Both the position numbers and the translations under genes were made by a program. DNA of 64,000 nucleotides, taken from positions 326,654,305 through 326,718,304 of the forward strand of contig CM042689.1 in the NCBI GenBank assembly GCA_023614405.1, given 5' to 3'. The stretch is from Avena insularis. Lineage: Eukaryota; Streptophyta; Magnoliopsida; Poales; Poaceae. Below, one piece after another: positions 1-12,442 of the stretch. A model generated the notes under the pieces. The model was not told the DNA's origin. It ran no database searches and worked only from the letters and a program-made list of their open reading frames with translations. How positions within the stretch are numbered: position 1 is the first letter of the stretch; the number at the start of each line of letters is the position of its first letter.

Positions 1-2852
1 CAAGCAAGCATGTTGAGTGTAGACTCATGACACCTAATCATCATCGGAGTAACCTGCAACATCACAAGTTACAGCCACAGTGGGTCAATACTTTGGAATA
101 GTATTGGCAAGTGATACCTTAGTAAATTTTAAGTGGACTATTTTACTATATGCATTTTGGCTAAGTGTAGCTTGGCTTGATTTGCTCAAAATAGGTTTTT
201 CCTATTAGTTGAAATCACTAAGATTTTCTTTGTTAAAACATTTCCCAAGAAACCACCAATAGACATTGGGGTCCTTCACCCTTGTTCACCCACAAGTTTT
301 TACTTAGAAGTTGGAGTGATGAGATTCTTGATAGCTTCCATGTCTTGATGCTCAAGTTGTCCATTGCCATGGACTTGGCTAAGTACTTAGATTTTCCATC
401 TGCAGAGGTTGTGCACTTTCCCCACCAGACTTGGTTTCCCAAGACAGGACCTTTCAGAAGCCTTCCCTTAGTCAAAATGGACGCGTTCCAACCTATCATC
501 CCACTACCACCAACTGTCCAAATGACTAAGTTCTAGCAACCTATGTGATCCAGGCAGAGCCCATATTGCCAAGTGGCTGCACTATAAACTTCTCAACACT
601 TGGCCTCTAAAATCCCTTTGTTCCTGGGTGGCATACCACAAGTGAGATACACAAGGTAAACCATGTCCATGGGCCTTGTGTAACCACTCAACCAAAATCC
701 ACCATTCAAGTCCCATTCCACCCAGGTGATTCATTGACTTAGTTGTTTTATTAAGAAAACATAAGTCCAAAGACTTAGAAATATTTTCATCATAGCATGT
801 ATATACTTTACCAACCCTTGTTTGCTACTAGCTAGGCTAAGCATGGCATAGTAACTTAACTTAGGAAATTTCCTAGCAATTCTACAACTACTTAGGATTT
901 CCCAACATAGCATTTAGCAAAAATAGTAACATGCAAGACTTAGCAAAATATTTCTAATGCTTGTACAAAATATAGGGATGGAAATATTCATGAAGTACCA
1001 CTTGCCTTGGTAGTGGGGAGAGTAGCACTCTTCACAATCACAGTCACTAGCACCAAAGTCTACACAAAAATGGTAGCACAAATTTACACACAATTCATAT
1101 ACAAACATAAATATATATGCATGCATGCAAAAATGCTAAGTGGTGATTTTAAAAACCCAATCAAGCAAGTGCATGATACTGAATCATAACTAAGTCAAAA
1201 ACTTGCTAAACCAAACTTATTTAGCACTAAAACAATTACTAAACAAATTCTATACTCAAAATAGTCCTAAACAAGTTTCTGCATAAAAAGTCATTTTAAC
1301 AGAAACTTTTCACTAAACACATTGCAAAAATAGAAAGGGCTTGTCTCCCTGATTCCAACGATATAAAATTTGCAAAAATCTAACGTGGTAATCAAAAGTT
1401 ATAGCCATTTCAATTTTGGATCTAAATCTGATTTCAAATCTGTTTTTGAATCAAACCCTAGCCACGCGTCATATTCTTACTGGCGCGTACCGCTTCGCTC
1501 CGGATCACGCTCGCGAGCCGTAGGATCTAACTAACGTGCATGGCTCAGATCTAAACATAACGATTCGATAAGTGGACTAATTCTGTACTGGATCTGGATC
1601 GTGGCTACAATTCGTTGACCAAAAGCGAATGGCGGCCGTTGGCGGCGGCGTCTGTCGATGCGGCGCTGGCGTTCTAGGTCACGCGGGAGTGGGGGAAGAG
1701 GCTTACCAGAACCGCAGGAAGCTCCTGATGCTCAAGGTGGCGATGGCTTGGGAAGGGGCGCACGGGGTCGTCGGAGATTCCTCGCCGGAGTTCGCGAACG
1801 CGTCAGGTACGGTCAGTTGTCGATGTTGGCGAGGTTCCGTGTCGCGCTAAGTCAAAAGAAAAGCACCGTTAGATGCACAAGACGATGGAGGTTCTAGGCG
1901 TATCAGGCAGAGGGCAAGGGGCGGCTGGAACTTACGGGGAGAGGTCGCCGGAGTTCGTGCAGAGAACGGTGGCGCTCTGTCGAAGTCGTTGCCGAAGCTA
2001 GGGATCATGCGAGGACAAATGGGGTGTCGATGGTGCGCAAGGACTTGCTGAGCTTGATAGTATGTGTCGAGGACGGAGGGGAACGGAGCTCACGAAATTG
2101 TCGCGGTCGTCGGAACAATGGCGACGCCGAGGTTAATGGCGCAGCCTAGTGGCGTGAGGGAGGAATTGTTTGAGGGGAAATGGTCACGAGAGGGTGGGGA
2201 TTATATAGCCAGAGGCTCGACAAGAAACGCTTACTGAATCAATGCAATTTACCTCGCGGAATCAAGGCAGCGGCGGAGTTCGTGCTCGGGATTTGGGGAA
2301 GAGGAGAGAGAGTCCGGGTGGGCTAGCTGGGCCGTTTTTGCTGCTGGGCTAGAATAGGAGCGTCTGGCCTTTTTCTTTTGTTTATTCCTTTTCTTTTTCT
2401 GTTTTGATTTTCAGGAATGGTTTTCAAATGAATTCAAACTCTTTTTGAATTCAAATCTTTCTGGGGTTTTTTGCAGTGTGCAACAGTCTCAAATCTAGGC
2501 ATAAAACTATGTGGTTACTTTGTAAAGGCTTGGTCATTTTTGGAGAAACAAAATAACAGGGACTTTGCACTTGATTGGCAAATGTTTGAAAAATGGTTTT
2601 TGAAACCATTTCCATTTTGTAAAGTTTGGTTCAAATTCCACACTCAATCCATTCAACAAGGGAGACAAACAATCTAGGTTTAAAACATTCAAACTCTCAA
2701 ATGGGGATGGCCATTTGATTTAAGTTTGCTCACATAAAATGATAGCACTATGTGCTTCTATTTTTCTGAAATGAGTTTGAAATTGACCTCAATTCTATAT
2801 GCGTGCATGAATGATATGCAATCTTTGAAATCATGATTTTAGAGATGTTACA
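1..2852 (-). mobile_element. LTR of a long-LTR (gypsy-like) retrotransposon, cut by window edge
   Basis: Read on the minus strand this begins TGTAACATCTC at 2852 and runs off the left edge. It aligns by eye, in opposite orientation, with the solo LTR at 6518-10469: both share an ACCTGGGTGG block, a CTTGCCAATAC block and a GATGTTGCAGGTT block in the same order. A GC-rich middle (about 1480-2150) looks gene-like but has no recognisable protein. The insertion interrupts copia A just after its integrase; the 5 bp next to it (2853-2857, TAGGG) would be one copy of the target duplication, the other being outside the window. Whether a full element or another solo LTR lies to the left cannot be seen. 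Confidence 0.75.
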
Positions 2853-2859
2853 TAGGGTC

Positions 2860-4350
2860 GTCGGTGTTGTCCACCAACATGATACTCATAACAGGATCAT
2901 ACCAATCAGGAGTGGTACGAGTTTTCGTTGACCTACGAGGTTCCGTAGTAACTTCAACCGAAGTTTCATGATCAACATCATTAGCTTCCTCTCTTATAGG
3001 TGTAGGCGCCACAAGAACTACTTCTTGTGCTGCACTACTCTCAATTTCGAGAGAAGGTTCGACAACCTCGTCGAGTTATAATTTCCTTCCAGTCACTTCT
3101 TTCGAGAGAAACTCCTTCTCTAGAAAGGATCCATTCTTAGCAACAAATATTTTGCCCTCGGATATATGATAGAAGATATACCCAATAGTTTCCTTCGGGT
3201 ATCCTATGAAGACACATTTTTCCGCTTTGGGTTCAAGCTTGTCGGGCTATAACTTCTTTACATAAGCTTCACAACCCCAAACTTTAAGGAACAACAATTT
3301 AGGTTTCTTCCCAAACCATAATTCATACGGTGTCGTTTCAACGGATTTAGATGGTGCTCTATTTAAAGTGAATGCAGTTGTTTCTAATGCATAACCCCAA
3401 AACGATAGCGGTAAATCTGTAAGTGACATCATAGAATGAACCATATCTAAGAGAGTTCGATTACGATGTTCAGACACACCATTACGTTGTGGTGTTCCCG
3501 GCGGTGTCAATTGTGAAAGTATTCCGCATTTCTTCAAATGCTCGCCAAACTCATAACTTAGATATTCACCTCCACGATCAGATCGTAGAAACTTAATCTT
3601 CTTGTTATGTTGATTCTCTACTTCACTTTGAAATTCCTTAAACTTCTCGAAAGTTTCGGACTTATGTTTCATGAAATAGATATACCCATATCTACTCAAG
3701 TAATCCATGAAAGTAAGAACATAATGATAACTACCGTGCGATGCTACACTCATTAGGCCACACACATCGGTATGTATGATTTCCAATAAGTCCGTAGCTT
3801 GCTCCATCATCCCATAAAATGGAGTCTTAGTCATTTTACCCATCAGACATGCTTCGCATCTTTCTAGTGATTCGAAATCAAGTGATTCAAGAAGTCCATC
3901 GAAATGGAGTTTCTTCATACGCTTCACTCCAATGTGACCAAGACGACAGTGCCACATATAGGTCGAGTTATCGCTCAATTTCAAACGTTTAGCTTCAATG
4001 TTATTAATATGTGTATTACTACAATCGAGATTCAACAAGAATAGACCATCTATCAAAGGTGCATGTGCATAAAACATATTACTCATATGAATCGAACAAC
4101 CATTATTCTCGAACTTAAACAAGTAATTGTCTCGCAATAAACATGATCCAGATATAATGTTCATGGTCAACGCGGGTACCAAATAACAATTATTTAAGTA
4201 TAAAACTAATCCCGATGGTAGATGAAGAGGTAGCATGCCGACCGCGATCACATCAACCTTTGATCCATTTCCAACGCGCATCGTCACCTTGTTCTTCACT
4301 AGTTTTCGTCTATTCTGCAGCACCTATTTCGAGTTACAAATATGAGCAAC
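2860..4350 (-). pseudogene. Copia A pol: protease end and integrase, broken
   Basis: The longest open part, 4323 down to 3247 (358 codons), is copia integrase. It has the HHCC zinc finger (CRLGHIG ... CEACLMG) and the catalytic D-D-E residues in HTDVCG, RSDRGGEY and NGVSEHRNRT. A stop replaces the expected codon just after YVKKL (about 3247). The same frame then continues through the spacer (PDKLEPKAEKC and on) to about 2860, where the sequence is cut by the left-hand LTR. The protease DTG region upstream (about 4340-4380) is degraded. The protein would process and integrate retroelement cDNA, but this copy cannot make a complete polyprotein. Confidence 0.85.
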
Positions 4351-4368
4351 CGAACCAGTATCAAATAC

Positions 4369-5395
4369 CTAGGCACTACTATGACTACTAGTGAGATACA
4401 CATCAATAACATGTATATCGGATATACCTTTCTTCTTGATGTTGTTGTTCTTCAAATCCGCCAAGTACTTAGGGCAATTCCGCTTCCAGTGACCCTCTCC
4501 CTTGCAGTAAAAGCACTCAGTATTAGGCTTAGGCCCGGCCTTGGTCTTCTTCGCCGACGCGGTAAATTTCTTACCGCCCTTATTGAAGCTTCCCTTTTTA
4601 TTAGACTTGCCTTGCTTCTTGAATTTTGTGGTCTTATTGACCATAAACACTTGGTGCTCTTTCTTGATCTCCACTTCCGCAGACTTTAACATGGAGAAGA
4701 GTTTAGGCAACGACTTGTCCATGTTTTGGTGGTCTTATTGCCTTGCCTTGCTTCTTGAATTTGGTGATCTTATTGACCATAAACACTTGGTGCTCTTTCT
4801 TGATCTCCACTTCCGTAGACTTTAACATGGAGAAGAGTTCAGGCAACGACTTGTCCATGTTTTGCATATTGTAGTTCATCACAAATTTCTTGTAACTTCG
4901 TGGTAGTGATTGGAGGACACGGTGAATCCCCAAAGCATTAGGAATCACTATACCCAAGCTTTGGAGCCTACTAGCGTGCCCAGACATCTTAAGCACATGC
5001 TCACTAATGGAGCTGCCCTCTTCCATCTTGTAGTTAAAAAACTTTTTAGAAGCTTCATAACTCTCAACTGCCGCGTGAGCCTCAAATATCATTTTGAGTT
5101 CACGGACAATATCATGTGGGTCCAAGTTATCAAACCTTTTATGAAGCTATGATTCCAAACCATACAAGATAGCACACTGAACTATGGAGTACTGATTCTT
5201 TCAAGTGAGGAAAACATTCTTCACCGCATCGTCAGCTGCAGGCGGGTCACCCAGCGGTGCATCTAGAACATAGGTCAAATTACCAGCACTGAGGACAATC
5301 CTCAAGTTGCGGAACCAATCCGCGGAGTTGCTTCCATTGTTTATCAACTTTACTTTCTCTAGGAACGCATTAAAATTTATGGTAGGGGCCGCCAT
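4369..5395 (-). pseudogene. Copia A gag, broken, with internal duplication
   Basis: The gag start is MAAPTINFNAFLEKVKL at 5395, matching the start of the related gag genes at 21388 (minus) and 59715 (plus). Nucleocapsid features are at the other end: a lysine-rich stretch and a CCHC zinc knuckle (CFYCKGEGHWKRNC). The frame is interrupted after KNVFLT (about 5201), again near 5125 and at the 136 bp tandem duplication (4606-4864), which repeats the KSLPELFSMLKS ... EIKKEHQVFMVNK region. Gag would form the virus-like particle; this copy is dead. Confidence 0.85.
4606..4864 (-). repeat. Tandem duplication of part of copia A gag (period 136 bp)
   Basis: The block 4606-4728 recurs at 4742-4864 with only a few differences, separated by 13 bp that resemble part of the unit. 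Both copies encode the same gag segment. It is not a normal feature of the family: copia B and E have one copy. Confidence 0.9.
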
Positions 5396-6517
5396 TGATC
5401 TACAACATATTTGTAATAGTCTAGACTAAGTTTATGACAGATTGAGTTCTAATTAATAATTAAATTAATCTAGGTGAACTCCCACTCAAAAAAATATCCC
5501 TCACATTGTTTTAGTGATCACATGGACCAAATCCACCACATCAAAACCGATCATCACGAGAGATGATGTAGCTTCAAAGGCGAACAATCAACATGTTCAT
5601 CATATCTACTATATGACTCATGCTTTACCTTTCGGTGATCCGTGTTCCGAGACCATGTATGTACATGCTAGGCTCGTCAATATCAAACCTTAGCTTCTGC
5701 ATGAGCAAATCTGGCTTTCTCCCGTTGTATACACTTGCAGAACCAAACACACCCGATCTTCACGTGGTGCTTCGAAATAACGAGCTTTGGCAACGGTGCC
5801 TACTAAGGATGAACACTTTATAACTTGATATTTTATGAGAGGGATCATCTTATAATGCTACTGTCGAGAACTAAGCAATACAAGATGCATAAAAGGATTA
5901 ACATCACATGCAATTCAAAATATGTGATATGATATGGCCTTTCTTCTTGTGGTTCCGATCTCCATCTTCAAGCACGAACATGATCTCCATCATCATCGAC
6001 GTGGCGTCAAGGTCAATGGCACCCGCTCCATGGTTGTCGTCCACCAGCATCAACTATTACAACTACTTTTTATAAGAGACACGCGGGTCTTAATGAAATT
6101 AAAATATAACCATAAGGCTCCTACCGGTTGCCGACTTACAATAAGGAACATTGCATACATCATATATAATCACAATCATGGCCATATCACATGACAACAC
6201 ACCCCTGCAAAACAAAGTTAGACGCCTCTAATTTTATTTGCATGTTTTACGTGGTTTGGGGCTTTCAGTAAGTGTCGTTCTAACTTATGAACAAGAACCA
6301 CAACGTTAATACTAGTATTGTCAATCATCCGTTGTAAATTGAACCTTCACTATGTTGGGAGAAATAGGCACCCGCAAAGCCACTTATGCAATACAGGTTG
6401 CATGTCAAGCATGGAGCAAGTCTCATGAACAATATCATGTAAGGTTAGCCTGGGCCACTTCATCCCACCATCCCGCAAGATGCAAAGTACACAAGAAGCA
6501 ATCGATAACAAAAGCAT
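5396..6517 (-). other. Copia A untranslated leader (part), no gene
   Basis: This stretch aligns with the leader of copia B at 21389-22425, for example the shared TTACGTGG and CTTCATCCCAC blocks. It has no coding sequence. It is separated from the primer binding site by the solo LTR at 6518-10469; the last 5 bp (6513-6517, AGCAT) are the target duplication of that insertion. The remaining leader is at 10470-10530. Confidence 0.8.
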
Positions 6518-9500
6518 TGTCACATCCCAAAAATTTCCAAATTTTGTAATGTGAAAAATAATTAAACAAAATAATTTTTTTTGAAATTTAGGGTGAGAAG
6601 AAACTTTTTGATTCCAAATAGAAACATCAAAACCTATTTTGACCCAATAGAATCCTAAAGGGATTTAAAAAGATAAATAAATAATAAAGTTATAATAGTT
6701 GGAATCACCATTTCTGGATCTTTTAATAAAAAGATATGGTTTTCATAAACAAAGTAGAAATAATAAATAAGGACTATTTTAAAGAGTCAAATTTAATCCT
6801 GGCCAAGCAAATGAAATAAAATATTTCTATTTGATAAAAAGAGTAAAGGATTATTTAAATAAAATAATAAGGATTTATTAATATCCAATTTTATTTAAGT
6901 AAAGGTTTTTCCATTTTAAATAAACACTAAAACTTGTTAAAGTATTTTAAATAAAAATTCCAAGTGTTTTATATTTTCAAATGAAACCTACTGAAAAGGT
7001 TTTGGTATTGTTTAGATTTAAAATAGAGTTTTAAAATAAATTAAATCCTATTTGAAATAAAGACTAAGGTCTATTTATTTAATTATTAATAGATCCTAAA
7101 AGAATAAAAGAATTATTTTATTTTGGACTTTGGAATATGTTGTTAAACAGTATTAAAATCAACACAAAGTTTGGTGGTGGTTTGAATTGAATTGGAGTTT
7201 GAATTGTTTGAAATAAAATCAAAACAGAAATTCAAAACAGAAAAGGAAAAACATTCTGTATAAAAAAATGAAACGAAGCAGCCCAACCAACAGGCACAAC
7301 CCAGCCCAGCAAACTAGCCCACCTACTCACCCCGCAGTGAACCGTTTTTCACTGAGTAACACACCCAAAGAATCACGATCGGACCCCACGCCTCTTCTCT
7401 CGGCCGAGCGTGACCCCACCGCCAGCACATCGTCTTCAACCCTGCGACCAACTCCCCCCATTCATCGCTGCCGTTCTCAGTCGTTGAATTCCAGCGATAA
7501 ATTCGTGTAAATGACAACGTTAAACTTGCCAGCAATCACGCATACTTAATCGCCCCTGTCCCCTCTACCTTCCCTCCCAAACGCCAGCTCCTCTCTGCCT
7601 CTAGGCTGCGCGAATCGCGAGCTCGAACCTCACTGTCTTCGACGAGCTTCTCCGTCGATTCCGGCACCGTCCTACCGCCCCTCTCCTCCTCGACCATGAT
7701 CACTTGCTCCCCATCTCCTGGCGCATCTCCCAGTGCCAACCGCTTGGCCACGCCCGCTCCACAACGTCGGCAACAAACTCAACAAAGCGTCGCCGTCGTC
7801 TGCCATTGCTCCGGCGACCCCCCCTGGTAAGCTCAGACCGCCCCGGTACCTCTAGTTGATGCTCCCATGATCCCTGGTGCCGTACGCGTCTAACCGTATG
7901 CTCCGTTTGTCTTAGCATGCTCGCAAACCCCGCCCCCGACGACGAACCAAAGCATCTGGCACCGCCGCATACTCCGACGAGCAATCGTTGCTGCCCCGGT
8001 GCGCCCCTCGACAAGCTGACCCCACCTCGAGCTTCGCCGCACCTCTGCGAGCACGGTGAGCTACTCCTCCCTCTCCCTCACTTCCTGCATCGCCAGCGCC
8101 ACCCTCGTCTGAGCGCGCCGCCGCCTGTCGCCATCGCAGCGCCGCCACTTTGTGGTCGAGTAGATCTGCACCGTTCGATTTAGATCAGACGCGTAGAAAC
8201 AGACGACTTAACGAAGGGGTAAGGTTGAACCAGAGCCGCATGATTTCATTTAGATCTAACGCACCGGAGAGGCTGATCCAACCGAAGCGGTACCAGCCTA
8301 TCAGAACAAGACACGTGGCCAGACTCAGGATTTAAATTAGAAATTTGATCTATTGGATTTGCAAACTTGTAAAATTCATAACTTTAATTCTACACGTCCA
8401 AATTTTGCAAAATTTATATCAATGGAATCAGTAGAACAAGTACTTTGCAACCATGCACTTTGTTTAATGTTTTTATTCTGTAAAATTGGTTGAATTTGCA
8501 GAAACTTGTGTAGGCATAATTTGAATATAAAAATTGTTCTAGATATATTTTTAAGGTGAAATCTTTGCTAATTGATTTGTTTTGAACCTACTGACCATAG
8601 GAACCAACTTATGGATTTAAAACTGTATTTTGTGGAGTTAAGGGATAAATATTTGAATTAGCACATTTCTAGTCAAATAAAAATATTTTTATGGTTTAGA
8701 AATGATTTTTGAGTAAAACCTTTGGGAGATGATGTGATTCAAACCTTCTGACCCTAAAAACCAAGTTTTGTGATTTAAGAACATGTTTGATGAACCATAT
8801 AAATTTATTACTTTGCTAAAAGATATTTTCAACAACATAAAATATCACCTTAACATAATATTTGGTTTATGAGATGAAACCTTTTGCAAATGATTTGACC
8901 ACTTTTGTAAATGACCACATTGAGATTTAAAATGTTTAGAGCCTAATATAAACCAATTTTCTAAATAAAACCATTTTTTGCATGCTTGCATGCATTGCCT
9001 TGTTTCTATTATTTTATGTGTGATAAATTGTTTGAATGTTGGTTTGAAAATGTGTTTGCTTGATTGAATTGTAGTGAAGTTAAAAGAGTGTGATATTTGC
9101 AAGATCAAGAAGTGAACCAACATTCTCTACTAAAAAGGCAAGTGACACTATCATCCATGTCCTACTATTTTCATTACACTTAGTGGATTTTTGTAACATG
9201 CATGATAAGGACTACTATATTTTATGCTATGCTAAATCCTAATAAGATATCCTTATATCTTCCTTAGTGAAAACATTGTAGTTGTAGTAAGCTTAGCCCT
9301 GCTATATATTTGGAATGGGATACATGATATGATTATATGAAGTGTTGGAAAGATATATGTTTTATATAATAAAACAAGTACTCAATGAACCACCTGGGTG
9401 GAAAAGGATACTCAAGTTTTGGACAAGGTGGCAACAAAGGGAACCATGTTTATATGGCTATCTTTTTGTATGTGCACTAGAAGAAAACCACCCAGGGACT

Positions 9501-10469
9501 TAAAGATTGCACATGTTTCTCGTACAGTGGCTTCCGTGTACAGCCACATGCTAAATGGGCTCTGGCTTAGTCAACTACATAGTGGAAGACCCATGCATTG
9601 GCATCTTCAGGTTAACTAGAATTGTGTAAGGGAAATATATCCCTACATTGGTGCCTGGTAGACAAGCTAGCATTGTGTATTGGGAGGACTTCTATGGAAA
9701 GACTTTGTCACATTCTCGATCTGCCGGTACTCCATTTTGGTGAGTACTTATCCAGCAGCCACTGGTGGCATCAAGACGATATTGTGTCATGTGGGTAAAG
9801 TGTACAACTTCTGCAGAAGATCAAATTCTAAGTACTTAGCCATGTCCCCGGTTATGTACAATTCTGAGCAACTAAGGCCTGAAGCTATGGAAGATCTCGA
9901 CATTCCAATTTCTCAAAGTTAAAACTTGATGGTGACAACAAGGGATTAGAAGCACTTGGAGTTTTCCAAGTAGTTCAGAAAGATTTGACAAAAGATCAAA
10001 ACTATTTTGAAAATATAGGATAAAACTATATTGCTTTCTGCAAAAGAGCCTAAACCCTACTTAGCCAAATATGCATGTAATGATAGGATCCACTTATTTC
10101 TACATAGTAGTGAAACTTGCCAATACAATTCAAATGTATTGACCCTTGTGGCTGCAACTTATTATGTTGCAGGTTTGTTTGATGTTAGTGAAGTGTGTTG
10201 ATTAGGATTACAAGTCTACAACCAACATGATTGTCTGTGGCACTTTGAAGATGAAGGACTCCATGCTATAGTTATTTCTGCTGCATTGTAATGAGATAGC
10301 TAAATGAGCTATGTAAGATGTAATGAATTATTTTATTCCTGGTTATAAAGTTGTATTATGACCTTTGTTTCTTGATATTACATCTTAACTGTGGATGCTA
10401 GCTATTGATCCAGGGACTAGCATTGTAAACACAGGGATCTCTACCTTCTGAAAGGTTGGGAACCTTATA
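6518..10469 (+). mobile_element. Solo LTR (gypsy-like, about 3.95 kb) in copia A leader
   Basis: Starts TGTCACATCCC and ends CCTTATA, flanked by AGCAT on both sides (6513-6517 and 10470-10474). No internal retroelement region is present, so this is a solo LTR left by LTR-LTR recombination. It belongs to the same family as 1-2852 but in the opposite orientation. The sequence is AT-rich except for a GC-rich part at about 7380-8300 with short open frames that I do not accept as genes. The 3' end lacks the usual CA, so the exact boundary may be off by a few bases. Confidence 0.8.
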
Positions 10470-10530
10470 AGCATCAACGCTCACAATGACCATTGTGTTC
10501 TACTTGTGCAACATATCTACATATAGACAC

Positions 10531-10544
10531 GGCTCTGATACCAC
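10531..10544 (-). promoter_or_regulatory. Primer binding site of copia A (initiator Met tRNA)
   Basis: The minus strand reads GTGGTATCAGAGCC directly after the LTR end, complementary to the 3' end of the initiator methionine tRNA used by copia elements to prime minus-strand DNA synthesis. Confidence 0.85.
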
Positions 10545-12442
10545 TGTAGGGGTTCGTAGCATGGAAAAACAAAAAAAATCTACCGCATGAACACAAACAA
10601 GCCAAGATCTATCTACTAGATTGTAGCAACGAGTCGATTAGAGTAATCACCCTCTAAGATTCCAAAGCGGTTAACGAGAGCAGATTCTCGTGGGTGATGT
10701 AGTCATACACTTGGCATTCTCAAGATAGCGTAGACGATCCTTCCGGCGCTGCATTCTGGCAGCGCTTCCATAGTCGATCACACGTTCAGTACTCGATGAA
10801 GACATTCCTCTCCCTTGTTCCAGCAGGCAGTGGAGGTTGTAGTTCTCTCCTCGCGATTACGGCAGCACGACGGTGTGGTGTCAAAAGTAGAGGGCAGGGC
10901 TTGGCCTAAGCTGAAGCGAGTTATGGTGGAGAATTAGGGTTTATGGTGATCTAGTGCTTAGAGTTCGGAGAGGAGGAGGCGTGGCCGGTGGCGGCCACAC
11001 AGCTGGTGGCAGCGCAGCTTGCGGCGGCGCGATGGCGGCGAGCGGCAGCGACGGTGGCGACGGCTTGGAGGCGGGATGGTGGTGTTGTGTTTGAGGGGCA
11101 GCCCCTCCCCTCTATTTATGAGAGGGAGGGAAGCTTGGGAGAGGGGAGTTTGAATCCTTCCCCAACTCCCTCTCCTACTAGGCTTGTGGTGGAGGGAGTG
11201 AAGGATTCTCTTCTTCCTCCACTCGGAAACATTGTCCCAGTTTGACTTTTCAAACTTGCCTTTTGACTTTCAATTTCGGAGTTTGATCTCACTCTTTATT
11301 TGCACATACCTCTGACCTAGGACATGATGCAACCATTCCACTTAGTCATGACACATTCATGCACCCTTACCCTTCCGGTCCGGTGAACCTTCTAGACCCT
11401 TCTAGAACCTTTCCGATGAAAACACCGGAATCATTCCCGAACTCCGGAATTGGACTTTCCTTATATGAATCTTATTCTACGGACCATTCTGGATCTCCTC
11501 GTGATATCCTGGATCCCATCCGAGACTCCTAACAACATTTGGTCTCCCTACTTACATTCCATATCTACTAAACAACATCGAATCCTTAAGTGTGTCTCCC
11601 TACGGTTCGTGAATTATGCGGACATGACCGAGACACTTCTCCGATCAATAACCAATAGAGGAATCTAGAAATTCATATGGCTCCCACATATTTCTATAAT
11701 TACTTCGCGATTGAATGAACCACTTACATACGATATCAATTTCCCTTTGTCTCGCGATAGTTTGCTTATCCGAGGTCTGATCGTCGGTATCTCTACATAC
11801 CTAGTTCAACCTCATTACCGATAAGTATTATTTTCTCGTTCCCATGATATGTGATCTCTTGTGAGCTAGTCACATGCTTGCAAGCTAATTGGATGACATT
11901 CCACCGAGAGGGCCCAGAATATATTTATCTGTCATATGGATGGACAAATCCCACTCTTGTTCCATGTGCCTCAACAACATACTTTCCGAACACTCAATGC
12001 CAATTTTATAACCACCCAGTTATGGTGTGGTGTTTAATGTCATCAAAGCATCCTTCCGGTGATGGTGATTAACATGATCTCATGGTCGAAGGAATTAGGT
12101 TACTATGTATCAGAAAGCTAATAGCAAACAAACTATTGAAATGACTTGATATTTATGCTATGCTTATCTATAGGAGTATGTCCATCACACCATTCTCCTA
12201 ATGATATGATCTCGTTGTTAACAACATCTCAATGTTGATGATCCAGAAACCATGATCATCTATTAACCAACAAGCTAGTACTATAAAGAGGCTTTACTAG
12301 GGACTCTAATTTATTTTACAAATCATACAAGTATTAATGTTTCCAGTTAATACTATTATAGCATGATTGTAAACATTTATCATAAACACAAAGATATAAT
12401 AATAACTACTTTTATTATTGCCTCTAGGGCATATATCCAACA
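10545..12442 (-). repeat. 5' LTR of copia A
   Basis: About 1.9 kb, minus-strand start TGTTGGATATATGCCC at 12442 and end CCCCTACA at 10545, next to the primer binding site. The first part resembles the LTRs of copia B and E (GCCTCTAGGGCATAT block). It contains no protein gene; the GC-rich part near 10980-11110 with short open frames is the region just downstream of a TATA-like ATAAATAG box on the minus strand. Confidence 0.85.

Larger units (their letters stand above)
2853..12442 (-). mobile_element. Ty1-copia element A (BARE/WIS/Angela group), 3' part outside window
   Basis: Minus-strand copia element made of a 5' LTR (10545-12442), primer binding site, leader, gag and the protease-integrase part of pol. 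It is broken at 2853 by the LTR at 1-2852, so reverse transcriptase, RNase H and 3' LTR lie beyond the window or are lost. The LTR starts (minus strand) TGTTGGATATATGCCC, the signature of the BARE/WIS/Angela group. It is inserted in the 3' part of gypsy element C; the right-hand flank CTTGC (12443-12447) would be one target-site copy. Frame breaks in gag and pol show it is not autonomous. Confidence 0.85.

Noticed and set aside
1480..2160. GC-rich block with open frames that might be a gene
   Set aside because: Matches the position of the GC-rich middle of the sister LTR (about 7380-8300); no conserved protein.
7268..8335. GC-rich block with several open frames in the solo LTR
   Set aside because: Part of the LTR family sequence, frames short and overlapping on both strands.
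10531..10544. Possible tRNA gene fragment (GCTCTGATACCAC and copies at 22426 and 58488)
   Set aside because: These are retrotransposon primer binding sites, complementary only to the tRNA 3' end; no cloverleaf.
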